Under the pieces are notes generated by a model. That model worked only from the letters and a program-made list of their open reading frames with translations. It did no database searches and was not told the DNA's origin. From contig JAEXFI010000025.1 of assembly GCA_023400235.1 (NCBI GenBank), forward strand, positions 36,635-100,634: DNA of 64,000 bases. The letters are read 5' to 3'. The stretch comes from Bacillota bacterium (lineage in GTDB: Bacteria > Bacillota > Clostridia > Acetivibrionales > DSM-1351). Position 1 is the first letter of the stretch, and each line of letters starts with the position of its first letter. Shown in pieces: positions 1 through 8,831 of the stretch. The position numbers were made by a program, and so were the translations under genes.

Positions 1-2
1 GG

Positions 3-584
3 AAAAGCAGCAAGACAAGTGTCGCCTCTGTTGACGAGAATGGAAATGTCACAGGACAAAAGCCCGGTGAAACGGTAATAACTGCAGCAGCCGACGGAAG
101 CAGCGCTTCCTGCAGGATCAAAGTCAAGTCTCCCGCTGTAAGTCTCAGCAAAACCCGCATAGCCTTATACAGAGGCCGGAACTTTCAGCTTTCCGCCTCC
201 GTCTCCTCAGGCCTTATGCCTGTCTGGAAGACAAACAGGCCAAGTGTTGCCGTGGTTGATGAAACCGGCAGGGTCACCGCAGTAAAAAACGGGACTGCCA
301 CCATCACAGCCACCCTGGATGGAGTCTCCAGAAGCTGTGAGGTAACAGTCAGAAGACCAGATATAAGTTTAAGCTCTTCGGAAATAACCCTCAAAAAAGG
401 AACAACCTTCACCTTAACCGCAGAGGTTTCTTCTGGTAACCTGCCGTCCTGGTCTTCAAGCAATTCCTATGTGGCAAAAGTGGACAGCACCGGAAAAATT
501 ACCGGCGTCAAAAAAGGTACCGCCTACATCTACTGTTGGGAGGACGGTACTAAAGTCATAGCTGCCGTCCATGTTACAGACTAG
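3..584 (+). CDS. C-terminal part of an Ig-like (Big_2) repeat protein, 5' truncated by the window
   Basis: The open frame enters from the left edge and ends at a TAG at 582-584. The visible 193 residues hold about two and a half bacterial Ig-like group 2 repeats of roughly 80 residues. Each has the pattern 'W-S-S-S/T-N-x-x-V-A-x-V-D-x-x-G-x-V-T-x-V/G-K-x-G-x-A/T-x-I', for example around 225-320 and 450-540. Such repeats are found in extracellular or surface-bound clostridial proteins, where they act as spacers or adhesion modules. No anchor, catalytic domain or dockerin is visible in this portion. The upstream domains and therefore the function cannot be told. Confidence 0.85.
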   Translation, partial: KSSKTSVASVDENGNVTGQKPGETVITAAADGSSASCRIKVKSPAVSLSKTRIALYRGRNFQLSASVSSGLMPVWKTNRPSVAVVDETGRVTAVKNGTATITATLDGVSRSCEVTVRRPDISLSSSEITLKKGTTFTLTAEVSSGNLPSWSSSNSYVAKVDSTGKITGVKKGTAYIYCWEDGTKVIAAVHVTD

Positions 585-725
585 GTTTCCGGCGGAATAA
601 CATTTTGTGGGGAATAAATGCAGCAAACCGATTAACGCTTGTCGCAAAATGTAATTTATGGTAATATGTAATAATCATTCTCCACCTGTTACTTTTATGC
701 CATTTAAGGGGTTTAAAGAGATATT

Positions 726-1529
726 ATGAAGGTTTTCATGGAAGTCATCAAACTGAATTACAAGGTTATGTTCCAGTATAAATGGACCTTTGCAATGACT
801 GTAATTATTCAGCCCATCCTGCTTTTAATAAACATGTCCCTTTTTAAAAGCATATATGCCTATAACGATGCAACCAGCATAAAGGGCTATGGCTTTGAGC
901 AGATGGTCTGGTATTATACTGCATATTATGTAATTCTGAGTTTTGTATGGAATGGGATTACCCATGAAATATCAGGAAAAATTTTATCAGGACAGTTAGC
1001 CACAGATTTACTAAAGCCCATTTCAGTATTCCGTTTTATGCTTGCAGGAGCCATCTCCTCAAGAATTGTGGCCATGGTGGTGGATTTTTTACCGGGTATG
1101 CTCATATACAGCCTCATACTGTTCCCCTCCTTTATGACCGTTGAATCCTTTTTATCCTTTGTGTTCATAGCAGTGCTGGCATTTGTGCTGAACTATATGT
1201 TTTCCTTCCTGCTTGGGATGTCCGCAATGATCATAAAGAACAATATGTCCATAAATGCTATAAGAGAGGTACTTCAGGCAATCGTAGGAGGCGGTCTGAT
1301 ACCTCTGGAATTCATGCCTGTCTGGCTGAACAGGATTTTTGACTTTTTGCCCTTTAAATACATAATTTACTGGCCCATTCAGTTCTTCCTCAACAGAGTG
1401 GAAGGCAATCGCCTGGAAATGCTTTTGAGAGTCGGGCTTTTGCAGCTTGTCTGGATTATAGTATTCTATGTAGCAATCCAGATTCTATGGAAGCGCCTTA
1501 TTAAAAAATTCTGCGCTGCTGGAGGTTGA
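726..1529 (+). CDS. ABC-2 family transporter permease (DUF990-type), first subunit
   Basis: This 267-residue protein has about six hydrophobic segments and looks like the ABC-2 permeases of the PF06182 kind, which come in pairs with a NatA-like ATPase. It opens a three-gene operon: its TGA ends at 1529 and the next ATG is at 1531. A short GA-rich sequence (AAGAGA, about 716-721) precedes the ATG. The family exports drugs, lipids or polysaccharides, but the substrate of this one cannot be inferred from sequence or neighbours. Confidence 0.85.
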   Translation: MKVFMEVIKLNYKVMFQYKWTFAMTVIIQPILLLINMSLFKSIYAYNDATSIKGYGFEQMVWYYTAYYVILSFVWNGITHEISGKILSGQLATDLLKPISVFRFMLAGAISSRIVAMVVDFLPGMLIYSLILFPSFMTVESFLSFVFIAVLAFVLNYMFSFLLGMSAMIIKNNMSINAIREVLQAIVGGGLIPLEFMPVWLNRIFDFLPFKYIIYWPIQFFLNRVEGNRLEMLLRVGLLQLVWIIVFYVAIQILWKRLIKKFCAAGG

Positions 1530-1530
1530 T

Positions 1531-2334
1531 ATGCTGAAACTGCTCAAACTGCTGAAACTGATTAAACTTTTCCACTGGAATTGCAAATTGGACATAGCCC
1601 GCAGTATGGAGTACCGGTTCGACTTTATTCTGGGCACCATAATAGGACTTGCCTTTACCAGTTCAGGGCCCATCCTTCAATATCTGATATTTACCCAGAC
1701 CAAGGGTTTTCCGGGCTGGAACCTGGAGCAGATAATCTTATTCCAGGGCATATTGCTGTTTATATCAGGTGTAAAAACCATGATTTTTGGCAGCAACACT
1801 TATTTCATCAGCGGCATAGTGAGACAGGGGGACTTTGACAGGCTGCTGCTAAAGCCTTACAGCCCCATGGGCATAATACTGGCAAGCGGCTTCAGCCTTA
1901 ATAATATAGGCGCTCTTATTCCAGGTGCGGTTATAGTTGTTTACTCCATAATCAGCATGAAACTGCATATGGGCTTTGTTCAAATAGCAGTTTTTCTTCT
2001 GGCAGTATTTTTTGGTCTTGTGCTATACATGGGCTTTTTAGCGTTATACAGCAGTATAGTTATAATAGTGGTTCAGATAGGACGGCTTGATGAATTGATG
2101 TATCAGTTTTTAAGATTTGGGGAATATCCCTTGAGCATTTTTTCAAAAACCCTAAAGACTGCATTGATTACTTTTATTCCATTTGCCGTGTGGGTAAATA
2201 TACCGGCTAATGCGCTGCTGAACAGGTTGGATTATACCATACCGGTTACTTTCGCCTTCTGTGCGTTGTTTTTCTATGTAAGCCTCAGAATTTGGAACCA
2301 ATGTCTGAAAAAATATACCAGTGCGGGAGGTTAG
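1531..2334 (+). CDS. ABC-2 family transporter permease (DUF990-type), second subunit
   Basis: This 267-residue membrane protein is a divergent partner of the preceding permease. Both end in a basic stretch followed by Ala-Gly-Gly or Ala-Ala-Gly-Gly, and the Shine-Dalgarno for the next gene is embedded in each 3' end. The N-terminus has an unusual leucine/lysine-rich run (positions 1531-1575). The second half carries several long hydrophobic segments. Presumably it forms a heterodimeric channel with the upstream permease, driven by the downstream ATPase. Confidence 0.85.
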   Translation: MLKLLKLLKLIKLFHWNCKLDIARSMEYRFDFILGTIIGLAFTSSGPILQYLIFTQTKGFPGWNLEQIILFQGILLFISGVKTMIFGSNTYFISGIVRQGDFDRLLLKPYSPMGIILASGFSLNNIGALIPGAVIVVYSIISMKLHMGFVQIAVFLLAVFFGLVLYMGFLALYSSIVIIVVQIGRLDELMYQFLRFGEYPLSIFSKTLKTALITFIPFAVWVNIPANALLNRLDYTIPVTFAFCALFFYVSLRIWNQCLKKYTSAGG

Positions 2335-2338
2335 GCAC

Positions 2339-3322
2339 ATGAGCAAATATATTATAGAGGTTGAAGGCTTGAAAAAAGTCTTCAAGGTCCATAAAAGAGA
2401 CAAAGCAGGACTGCTCTCTTCCTTAAAATCCTTGTTCAGCAGGGATTACTCCCTGGTGACGGCTGTAGATGGCCTGGATTTAAAAATTAGACAGGGAGAA
2501 ATCAGAGGACTCATCGGGCCAAATGGCGCCGGAAAATCCACTACCATAAAAATCCTCTCCGGCATCCTTTATCCCTCGGAAGGAACAGTGAATGTCATGG
2601 GCTATACTCCCTGGACTCAAAGAGAGGAGTATGTAAAGAAGATAGGTGTGGTCTTCGGGCAGAAGTCCCAGCTGTGGTGGGATTTACCTGCAATTGACAC
2701 CTTCGCCCTCAACAAGCAGATGTATGACATCCCTGACAAAACCTTTGACGAAAACATCTCCTATTTTAAGGAACTGCTGAAAATAGGAGATGTGATTTCC
2801 AAGCCAGTGAGACAACTGTCTCTGGGTGAAAGGATGAAGTGTGAGTTTGTCTGTGCCATGCTGCACCAGCCTCCCCTTGTCTACCTGGACGAACCTACCA
2901 TTGGTCTGGACATTATTTCAAAGGAAGCCATCCGCTCTTTCATCAAAAATGTCAATAAGGACAGGGGCACCACCTTTATAGTTACCACCCATGATTTAAG
3001 CGACATAGAGGATCTCTGTGAGAATGTAAGCATAATAAACAGCGGAACCATTGTCTTTAATGATTGTATTGATAAACTCAAGACATATTTTTCTGATAAG
3101 AAGATTATTGAGGTCAAGTTTAACCGCCAAGTGGACCCTGCTCTGCTGGAAGGCTTCAAGGTGACCTCCGGCGGCCCCTTCAGTGCAAGTATAGAAATAG
3201 AAACCTTAAACACAAGCCTGCAGGAGGAGATCTCCAGAATATTTAAAATACTGCCTGTACAGGATATAAACGTAAACAATATTAACATTGAAGAGGTTAT
3301 AAAGTATATATATCTGAGCTAG
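2339..3322 (+). CDS. ABC transporter ATP-binding protein (NatA/DrrA-like)
   Basis: The ATPase of the operon has a Walker A motif GPNGAGKST, an ABC signature LSLGERMKCE and a Walker B motif VYLDEPTIGLD followed by an H-loop TTHD. The C-terminal ~80 residues form the extension typical of ABC-2 exporter ATPases. An in-frame GTG at 2321 would lengthen the protein, but GGGAGG at 2324-2329 sits at normal distance from the ATG at 2339 and the conserved sequence starts there, so 2339 is preferred. A strong hairpin follows the stop codon. Confidence 0.9.
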   Translation: MSKYIIEVEGLKKVFKVHKRDKAGLLSSLKSLFSRDYSLVTAVDGLDLKIRQGEIRGLIGPNGAGKSTTIKILSGILYPSEGTVNVMGYTPWTQREEYVKKIGVVFGQKSQLWWDLPAIDTFALNKQMYDIPDKTFDENISYFKELLKIGDVISKPVRQLSLGERMKCEFVCAMLHQPPLVYLDEPTIGLDIISKEAIRSFIKNVNKDRGTTFIVTTHDLSDIEDLCENVSIINSGTIVFNDCIDKLKTYFSDKKIIEVKFNRQVDPALLEGFKVTSGGPFSASIEIETLNTSLQEEISRIFKILPVQDINVNNINIEEVIKYIYLS

Positions 3323-3344
3323 TGGTCAGTAACATTTAAAACGT

Positions 3345-3393
3345 ATATTGCCTGCCCGGAAAATTCCAGAGGAATTTTCCGGGCAGGCAATAT
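3345..3393. terminator. Bidirectional hairpin between convergent genes
   Basis: Positions 3345-3367 and 3371-3393 are perfect inverted complements (23 bp) around a three-base loop. The hairpin lies between the exporter operon and the convergent LemA-like gene. A T-rich stretch follows on the plus strand and an AT-rich stretch on the minus strand, so it can end transcription from both sides. Confidence 0.8.
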
Positions 3394-3407
3394 GTTACTT
3401 TCAGGTG

Positions 3408-4016
3408 CTACAGCTCACTAGTGCCGCTATCCATCTCAAAGTAGCTTATTAAGCCAAAGCCATTAATTTTTGCCATCACAGACGTTGGAAAGGAGCTTAT
3501 TGCAGAATTGTACTCTTTTGCTGAGCTATTATAAAATTTACAGGCTGTATTCAGGTCACTTTCCACATCTCTTAATTCCGTACCAAGCTCCTGCGGCTGC
3601 AAGGGGGATTCTCCCCATTCCTCAGCCAGGGTTCCTGTTTTGCCGTCAAGAATGCTCCTTACACTGTTTTGCAGAAGGTAATACTCTTTAAAAACATTAT
3701 CCTGGCGCTCAGTATTATTTTCACCGGAAAGCAATTTGGAGATAAGACTCAGTTCCATTTCATCAAAAACTGCGCGGTCTTTTAATGACTCATATGCCTT
3801 TTCCAATATTGCCCGTCTTTTTCTTAGCGCTACTTCAATATCATCCAGCGCCTGACTTATTGAAAGTCTGCGATTTACCGTTTCAATCTGCGCCCCCCAG
3901 AACATCAGGGCTGTCATAAATAAAAACACTCCTGCAAATACTCTGAGGTCTTTTGTTATATAATAAAAAAACAGGCTGCACATTAATACAAACAATAACT
4001 TATACAATTTATGCAC
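3408..4016 (-). CDS. LemA-like membrane-anchored protein
   Basis: This 202-residue protein has two N-terminal hydrophobic segments (about residues 7-22 and 26-43) followed by a long helical part. Its C-terminal half has the LemA hallmark: an 'LRDVESDLNTACKFYNSSAK' stretch, then an E-Y-N-x-x-I-x-S-F-P motif and a G-F-x-x-x-x-x-F-E motif. LemA-family proteins are coiled-coil membrane proteins of poorly defined role. The N-terminal helix pair is more divergent than usual. The gene stands alone, convergent with the ABC operon. Confidence 0.7.
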   Translation of the reverse strand: MHKLYKLLFVLMCSLFFYYITKDLRVFAGVFLFMTALMFWGAQIETVNRRLSISQALDDIEVALRKRRAILEKAYESLKDRAVFDEMELSLISKLLSGENNTERQDNVFKEYYLLQNSVRSILDGKTGTLAEEWGESPLQPQELGTELRDVESDLNTACKFYNSSAKEYNSAISSFPTSVMAKINGFGLISYFEMDSGTSEL

Positions 4017-4342
4017 TCCTTTACTGTCATTGTGACCGTATGTACTTGTCTATATATTCTGCTCCTTTATTTAGATAATCAGTACAACTAAACAATCCAT
4101 TTTAAGAGAATGTGTCTTGCAATGAAATTCATATACGTTATTTTATATGTGTATTGTTTGATATATTCATCTGTTGAAGATATTAATGGACTCTGTATAC
4201 AAATACTACATAAATTGTATATCTTTTGAAACAAATCATCAATCTTTTTCATTTAAAAATAAATTTACATATAAAAAAGCTTATGATATACTTTATTTGT
4301 CATATTTGTAACACATATCCATTAATCTGCAACATCTGCTAT
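4017..4342. other. AT-rich intergenic stretch
   Basis: The stretch is strongly AT-rich and contains no supported gene or RNA. It probably carries the promoter of the LemA-like gene; no clear -35/-10 pair or structured element was singled out. Confidence 0.5.
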
Positions 4343-4591
4343 TTATATTGTTCTGGAGCATTCTTTCAGAACTGATGTTACAGAACACTTGTTAGTCTGA
4401 ATTACTTTGCAATCCTGGATTATTTCCTCTATTTCCACTTTATACTCTGGACAGCTGATTGTTATGACATCACATTCCCGGACAATAACAAAGATGGGGG
4501 GGATTCTATCGGGAGAACACGCATAGAGAAGTTTATCTGCTCTATCACTTTTATCTATCACCTTTGCTGCCGATTTTACGCCTATATGCAT
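4343..4591 (-). CDS. Doubtful small hypothetical protein (82 aa)
   Basis: The open frame encodes 82 residues with five cysteines and a hydrophobic patch (I-P-P-I-F-V-I-V) in the middle. No family is recognised. The ribosome binding site is poor: GGA lies about 15 bases ahead of the ATG. It sits alone between the LemA-like gene and a divergent dockerin gene. It may be a real small gene or chance coding in AT-rich DNA. Confidence 0.2.
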   Translation of the reverse strand: MHIGVKSAAKVIDKSDRADKLLYACSPDRIPPIFVIVRECDVITISCPEYKVEIEEIIQDCKVIQTNKCSVTSVLKECSRTI

Positions 4592-4756
4592 ATTCTAAAA
4601 AATCCAATATCCCTATATTTTTATTAATACAATTTATACCTCAAATTAATGGCCTGACTGCTGCCTTTTCTTGTTTTCTGCCATTGCGCAGGCAGACAGG
4701 GGGACTTTTAAGGCCGAAATCAAAAACAACAAAGAGAGAAAACAGGAGGTAAGTTC

Positions 4757-6217
4757 ATGTTTGTGAAAATGAGAAATACCAAAAGATTGGTAATGCTTTT
4801 TATTATTATGTCTATATTACTTTGTATGTTATCAGTTCCTGGAGTAAGTTTTGCGGCAACTCTGGTTTACGGGGATTTAAATGGTGACTCCGCTGTGGAT
4901 GCCCTTGACTATTCCTTGATGAAGTCCTATCTGCTGGGTAAGCTCACTGATTTCCCGGATTCTCAGGGTAAAAGTGCAGCTGACCTTGACTACAGCAATA
5001 GCATAGATGCCTTGGATTTGGCATATTTGAAGCAGTTTTTGCTGGGAATAATCCAGAAGCTCCCAGTGGGCAATCCCCCTGATGAGCCCATACAGATTCC
5101 TTCCTTCCAGTCACTGCAGACAATCACAAAGCTGCCTGATCCCTTTATGTTTAAGACAGGCAGCAAGAAGGGAACCCGGGTCAGCAGCATAAGCCAATGG
5201 AATTCCCGGCGTGCTGAAATCAGCGCCTTGGCCCAGGCCTTCGAATACGGGGTTAAGCCTCCGAAGCCTCAGACGGTTACAGGCTCTTTCAGCAGCAATG
5301 CTATTACTGTTACCTGTACACAAAACGGAAAGACCATATCCTTTAAATGTTCCATACAGTATCCTACCACCTCCAAGACTACCTACCCTGCCATGATAGG
5401 AGTAAATATGAATACTCTTAACACTTCAGAAATACTGAAGCTGGGAGTTGCCCTGATTACCTTCCCGGCAGATGAAGTGGCACAGCAAACTGACGGAAGT
5501 TCAAGGGGCAAAGGTAAATTCTTTGACCTGTATGGCAGCAGTTATGATGCCGGTGCTCTTATTGCATGGGCCTGGGGAGTTGACCGTCTTATTGACGCCC
5601 TTGAAACCACACCGGCTGCAAAAATAGATCCTACAAAGCTGGGTGTAACAGGAGGTTCACGTAATGGTAAGGGTGCTCTTGCCATTGGAGCTTTTGATGA
5701 GAGAATAGCTCTCACCGTCCCTCAGGAATCCGGCAACGGCGGAGCCTCCGGCTGGAGAACCGCAGATGACCAAAGGAAAAATGGTGATGATGTTCAAACA
5801 CTGTCTGAGATAGTTGGTGAAAATTGCTGGTTTGCAAAATCACTGAACCAATTTGTAAATAACACTACCAAGCTGCCCTATGACCATCACGAAATATTGG
5901 CACTGTGTGCTCCAAGAGGCCTGCTGGTCATTGAGAACCCGGACTTCACCTGGCTGGGCAACCTGAGCTGCTTCAACACGTCCACAGCCGGCAGGATGGT
6001 GTACCAGGCTCTTGGCGTTACGGACAACATGGGCTATTCCTCCATAGGCGGCCACGGGCACTGCCAGTTCCCGTCATCACAGCAGCCGGAATTGACAGCC
6101 TACATTCAAAAGTTCCTTTTGGATCAAAGCAGCAATACCAATGTGTTCAGATCTGACAAGACCTATACCTTTGACAAGGCAAAATGGGTTGATTGGACAG
6201 TGCCGACACTGCAATAA
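4757..6217 (+). CDS. Cellulosomal glucuronoyl esterase (CE15) with N-terminal dockerin
   Basis: A signal peptide (about residues 1-34) is followed by a type I dockerin with two calcium-binding repeats (about 38-105; D-L-N-G-D then D-A-L-D, second repeat D-x-D-Y-S-N-S). The rest is a CE15 esterase, which cleaves the ester bond between glucuronoxylan and lignin. The nucleophile is Ser301 in G-G-S-R-N-G-K-G-A. The acid is probably Glu324 in Q-E-S-G-N-G-G, 23 residues later as in characterised CE15 enzymes. The base is His433 or His435 in G-H-G-H-C. The usual G-C-S-R is G-G-S-R here. AGGAGGT lies just before the ATG. The N-terminal dockerin implies extracellular action on a scaffoldin. Confidence 0.92.
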   Translation: MFVKMRNTKRLVMLFIIMSILLCMLSVPGVSFAATLVYGDLNGDSAVDALDYSLMKSYLLGKLTDFPDSQGKSAADLDYSNSIDALDLAYLKQFLLGIIQKLPVGNPPDEPIQIPSFQSLQTITKLPDPFMFKTGSKKGTRVSSISQWNSRRAEISALAQAFEYGVKPPKPQTVTGSFSSNAITVTCTQNGKTISFKCSIQYPTTSKTTYPAMIGVNMNTLNTSEILKLGVALITFPADEVAQQTDGSSRGKGKFFDLYGSSYDAGALIAWAWGVDRLIDALETTPAAKIDPTKLGVTGGSRNGKGALAIGAFDERIALTVPQESGNGGASGWRTADDQRKNGDDVQTLSEIVGENCWFAKSLNQFVNNTTKLPYDHHEILALCAPRGLLVIENPDFTWLGNLSCFNTSTAGRMVYQALGVTDNMGYSSIGGHGHCQFPSSQQPELTAYIQKFLLDQSSNTNVFRSDKTYTFDKAKWVDWTVPTLQ

Positions 6218-6703
6218 GAAATTTTAATCAATAAATACAGGGATAGGCAGCAGGGTTATATAAAAAGCAGGCAATTATGCCTTATAGTTATCAGTGCGGG
6301 GTATGGGTTCCACCCATACCCCCAATTTATCCATTTATTCAGTAATCTTATCCAGTAATCTAATTTTTCCGGCCAGGTGGCAGCAGCCTGGTTAAATTGT
6401 TACCCCGCCCATTATGTAGTATTTCAACCAAAATCAAAAATAAATGCCCGTTTTGTAACTTTATTTTTAAATTAAGGTTTTTTTACAATATTTTCGTGAA
6501 ATATTTTTTTATTAAGGTTATAATAGTAATTGTAATTTTTTTCTATTTATGCTTTCTTTTGTTATTTAACTATAGCAGCTTAAGTGCTTCTGTTCCTTGA
6601 AAAATTCATATGTAATGTTTACTTGCCTTTTTAGGTAGTTACTGCAGAGTGTTTACGTGGAGAAATCAACCACAGATAATTAATATTGAGGAGGTATTTT
6701 TTT
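6218..6703. other. Intergenic region between two dockerin genes
   Basis: Nearly 490 bases without a supported gene. It contains a perfect 10-bp hairpin at 6298-6322 (listed separately) and an AT-rich stretch at 6470-6560 likely to hold the promoter of the CotH/dockerin gene. An open frame at 6397-6600 reads as low-complexity Phe/Ile and is not believed. Confidence 0.5.
6298..6322 (+). terminator. Perfect 10-bp hairpin after the CE15 gene
   Basis: GGGGTATGGG (6298-6307) pairs with CCCATACCCC (6313-6322) around a five-base loop, about 80 bases after the stop codon. It is not followed by a clear T run, so it may stabilise the 3' end or terminate weakly. Confidence 0.4.
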
Positions 6704-8533
6704 ATGAAAAAATTTCGTTTTCTTGCTTTGTCGGCAATAATTGCTATTGCCACAAGTGTGTTTACGTTTATGTATGCTTCTGCAGCTCCGCTGTATGGTG
6801 ACGTAAATTCAGACGGTGCCATAGACGCACTGGATTACTCAATGATGAAGGGTGCCCTGCTGGGAGTAATGACCATTACCAACCCGTCGGTGGCTGACTT
6901 AAATGGTGACGGCAGTATTGATGCTATAGACTGCTCGCTGTTAAAACAATATCTTCAAAACCTTATAACCAAATTTCCGGTAGACAAAGGAGAAATCACT
7001 CCGGCAGAAGCACTGACCGGGGACATTGTCTTCTCGGTGCCCAGCAGCACTTTCTCAACTCAAATTTCAGTCACACTAAACTCCAAGATTACCAACGCTC
7101 AAATTCGCTACACCACAGACGGTAGCGTTCCAACCATAAATTCCACACTGTACAGCAATGCTCTTTCATTTACAAAAACCACTCAGCTCAGAGCACAGTC
7201 CTTTATTAATGGAGCCCCCAGCGGCGCTATGGGTACAGCTGTGTATGTTGCCAGTTCCATCGATCCAAAACACGATCTGCCGGTATTGATTGTGGATGCC
7301 TACGGCAAGGGAAAACCGGCACGTGATTACATAGATGCTGCAATAATGCTTATGGAGCCTAAGAACAATGTGGCATCCCTGCTGCAAACCCCGACCCTGG
7401 CCACTCGCGGAGGCTTTCACGTAAGAGGCCAGTCTTCTGCAAATTTTGAAAAGACACCCTATCGTCTGGAACTGTGGGATAATGAAAATAAGGATGCCAA
7501 ATATTCTATAATGGGCATGCCTGCTGATGGTGACTGGTGCTTGCTTTCCCCGTTCCCTGACAAATCTTTGATCCGTAACGCTCTGGCTTATGAAATGGGA
7601 AAGAGCATGGGCCTTCCGGCACCCCGTTATACCTTTGTGGAGGTTTATCTAAACCTGGACAACCAGCCGGTCTCCGCCAGTGATTATCAAGGTGTCTACC
7701 TGCTTACAGAGCAGATAGAAATAGACAAGGACCGTCTGGACATAAAGAAGCTTAAGGCGGATGACCTTACAGAGCCTAAAATCAGCGGCGGCTACCTCAT
7801 GCAGTTTAACATGATGGCCACTGACGGACCTCTTGTAAAAGGGTCGGGCTGGAGTGACCTGGAAATTGTTGAACCCGATGATTTACTGCCCCAGCAGCTG
7901 ACATGGATATCCAACTACATACAGAAGGTCCAGAATGCCATTCACAGCACAACGCCTTCCGACACTACCACCGGCTATCCCGCATACATAGACGTTGATT
8001 CCTTTATAAACTACATTATTGGTAACGAGCTAGCCCGTGAAGGGGACTCATACATGCGCAGCACATATATATACAAGGACCGTGACAAGAAGCTCAAGGC
8101 AGGACCTCTGTGGGATTATGACCTGGCATACAACTGCGTGAAAATGGGAGGTACGTCCTCCTCGGTAGAGGGCTGGCAGTTCCAGCCTATGTTCCCTGGC
8201 ATGAGTTCCACAGTGGATTGGTACTACAAGCTTATGCAGGACCCCAGCTTCCAGGCAAAAATAAGTGCCCGCTGGCAGGAGCTGCGCAGCGGACCACTTT
8301 CCGACGCACAGCTTACAGCCCTGGTTCAGAGACTGACAACACCTCTGAATAATGCCGCAAAGCGCAACTTCCAAAAGTGGAATATTCTTAACACAGCCAC
8401 TGTTGGCGGCTTCGGCACACAAACTACACAGACCTGGGAAGAACAGATATCAATCCTTCAAACCTACCTGCTTAAAAGAGCGGCCTGGCTTGATAAATCA
8501 GGCTGGAAGCCAACAACTTCCACTTGGCCCTAA
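6704..8533 (+). CDS. Secreted dockerin protein with a CotH-kinase domain
   Basis: The ATG at 6704 follows GAGGAGGT and begins a typical signal peptide; an in-frame TTG upstream is rejected. After the signal peptide come two dockerin repeats (about residues 30-95, recognition pairs Ala-Leu and Ala-Ile). Next is a chitobiase-C-terminal-like beta domain (about 105-180, 'I-R-Y-T-T-D-G-S-V-P'). A CotH family domain fills the rest: G-V-Y-L-L-T-E-Q-I-E-I near 340 and 'A-G-P-L-W-D-Y-D-L-A-Y-N' near 465. CotH proteins are atypical kinases first known from spore coats; dockerin-linked CotH proteins occur in cellulosome producers. Its role in the cellulosome is unknown. Confidence 0.9.
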   Translation: MKKFRFLALSAIIAIATSVFTFMYASAAPLYGDVNSDGAIDALDYSMMKGALLGVMTITNPSVADLNGDGSIDAIDCSLLKQYLQNLITKFPVDKGEITPAEALTGDIVFSVPSSTFSTQISVTLNSKITNAQIRYTTDGSVPTINSTLYSNALSFTKTTQLRAQSFINGAPSGAMGTAVYVASSIDPKHDLPVLIVDAYGKGKPARDYIDAAIMLMEPKNNVASLLQTPTLATRGGFHVRGQSSANFEKTPYRLELWDNENKDAKYSIMGMPADGDWCLLSPFPDKSLIRNALAYEMGKSMGLPAPRYTFVEVYLNLDNQPVSASDYQGVYLLTEQIEIDKDRLDIKKLKADDLTEPKISGGYLMQFNMMATDGPLVKGSGWSDLEIVEPDDLLPQQLTWISNYIQKVQNAIHSTTPSDTTTGYPAYIDVDSFINYIIGNELAREGDSYMRSTYIYKDRDKKLKAGPLWDYDLAYNCVKMGGTSSSVEGWQFQPMFPGMSSTVDWYYKLMQDPSFQAKISARWQELRSGPLSDAQLTALVQRLTTPLNNAAKRNFQKWNILNTATVGGFGTQTTQTWEEQISILQTYLLKRAAWLDKSGWKPTTSTWP

Positions 8534-8741
8534 GTCTGTTAACCAGCCTTTTTACTTGCCGGAAACACGCTTTTAGCCTCATTCCATCTTGAAAAAAGAC
8601 CTGCCGCTCAGGTTACAAGGATGAGGAAGGTCCTTTTAATAACTGCGGAACTACTTTTAAAGTGGCAATTCAGCATATATGGTAGCTGTGCTCATTTAAA
8701 GTACATTGCTTATATTTAAAAGCTGAAATAACAGATTAAGC

Positions 8742-8782
8742 AAAAAGACAGTATCAGGTATTCAGCCTTTTACTGTCTTTTT
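8742..8782. terminator. Terminator between dockerin gene and aminotransferase gene
   Basis: AAAAAGACAGTA (8742-8753) pairs with TACTGTCTTTTT (8771-8782) across a 17-base loop. T-rich sequence follows on both strands, which suits the convergent genes on either side. Confidence 0.65.
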
Positions 8783-8831
8783 TATATTTTTATTGGAGGT
8801 CATCTAAAATTCTAAAAAACCACTCAAGTCT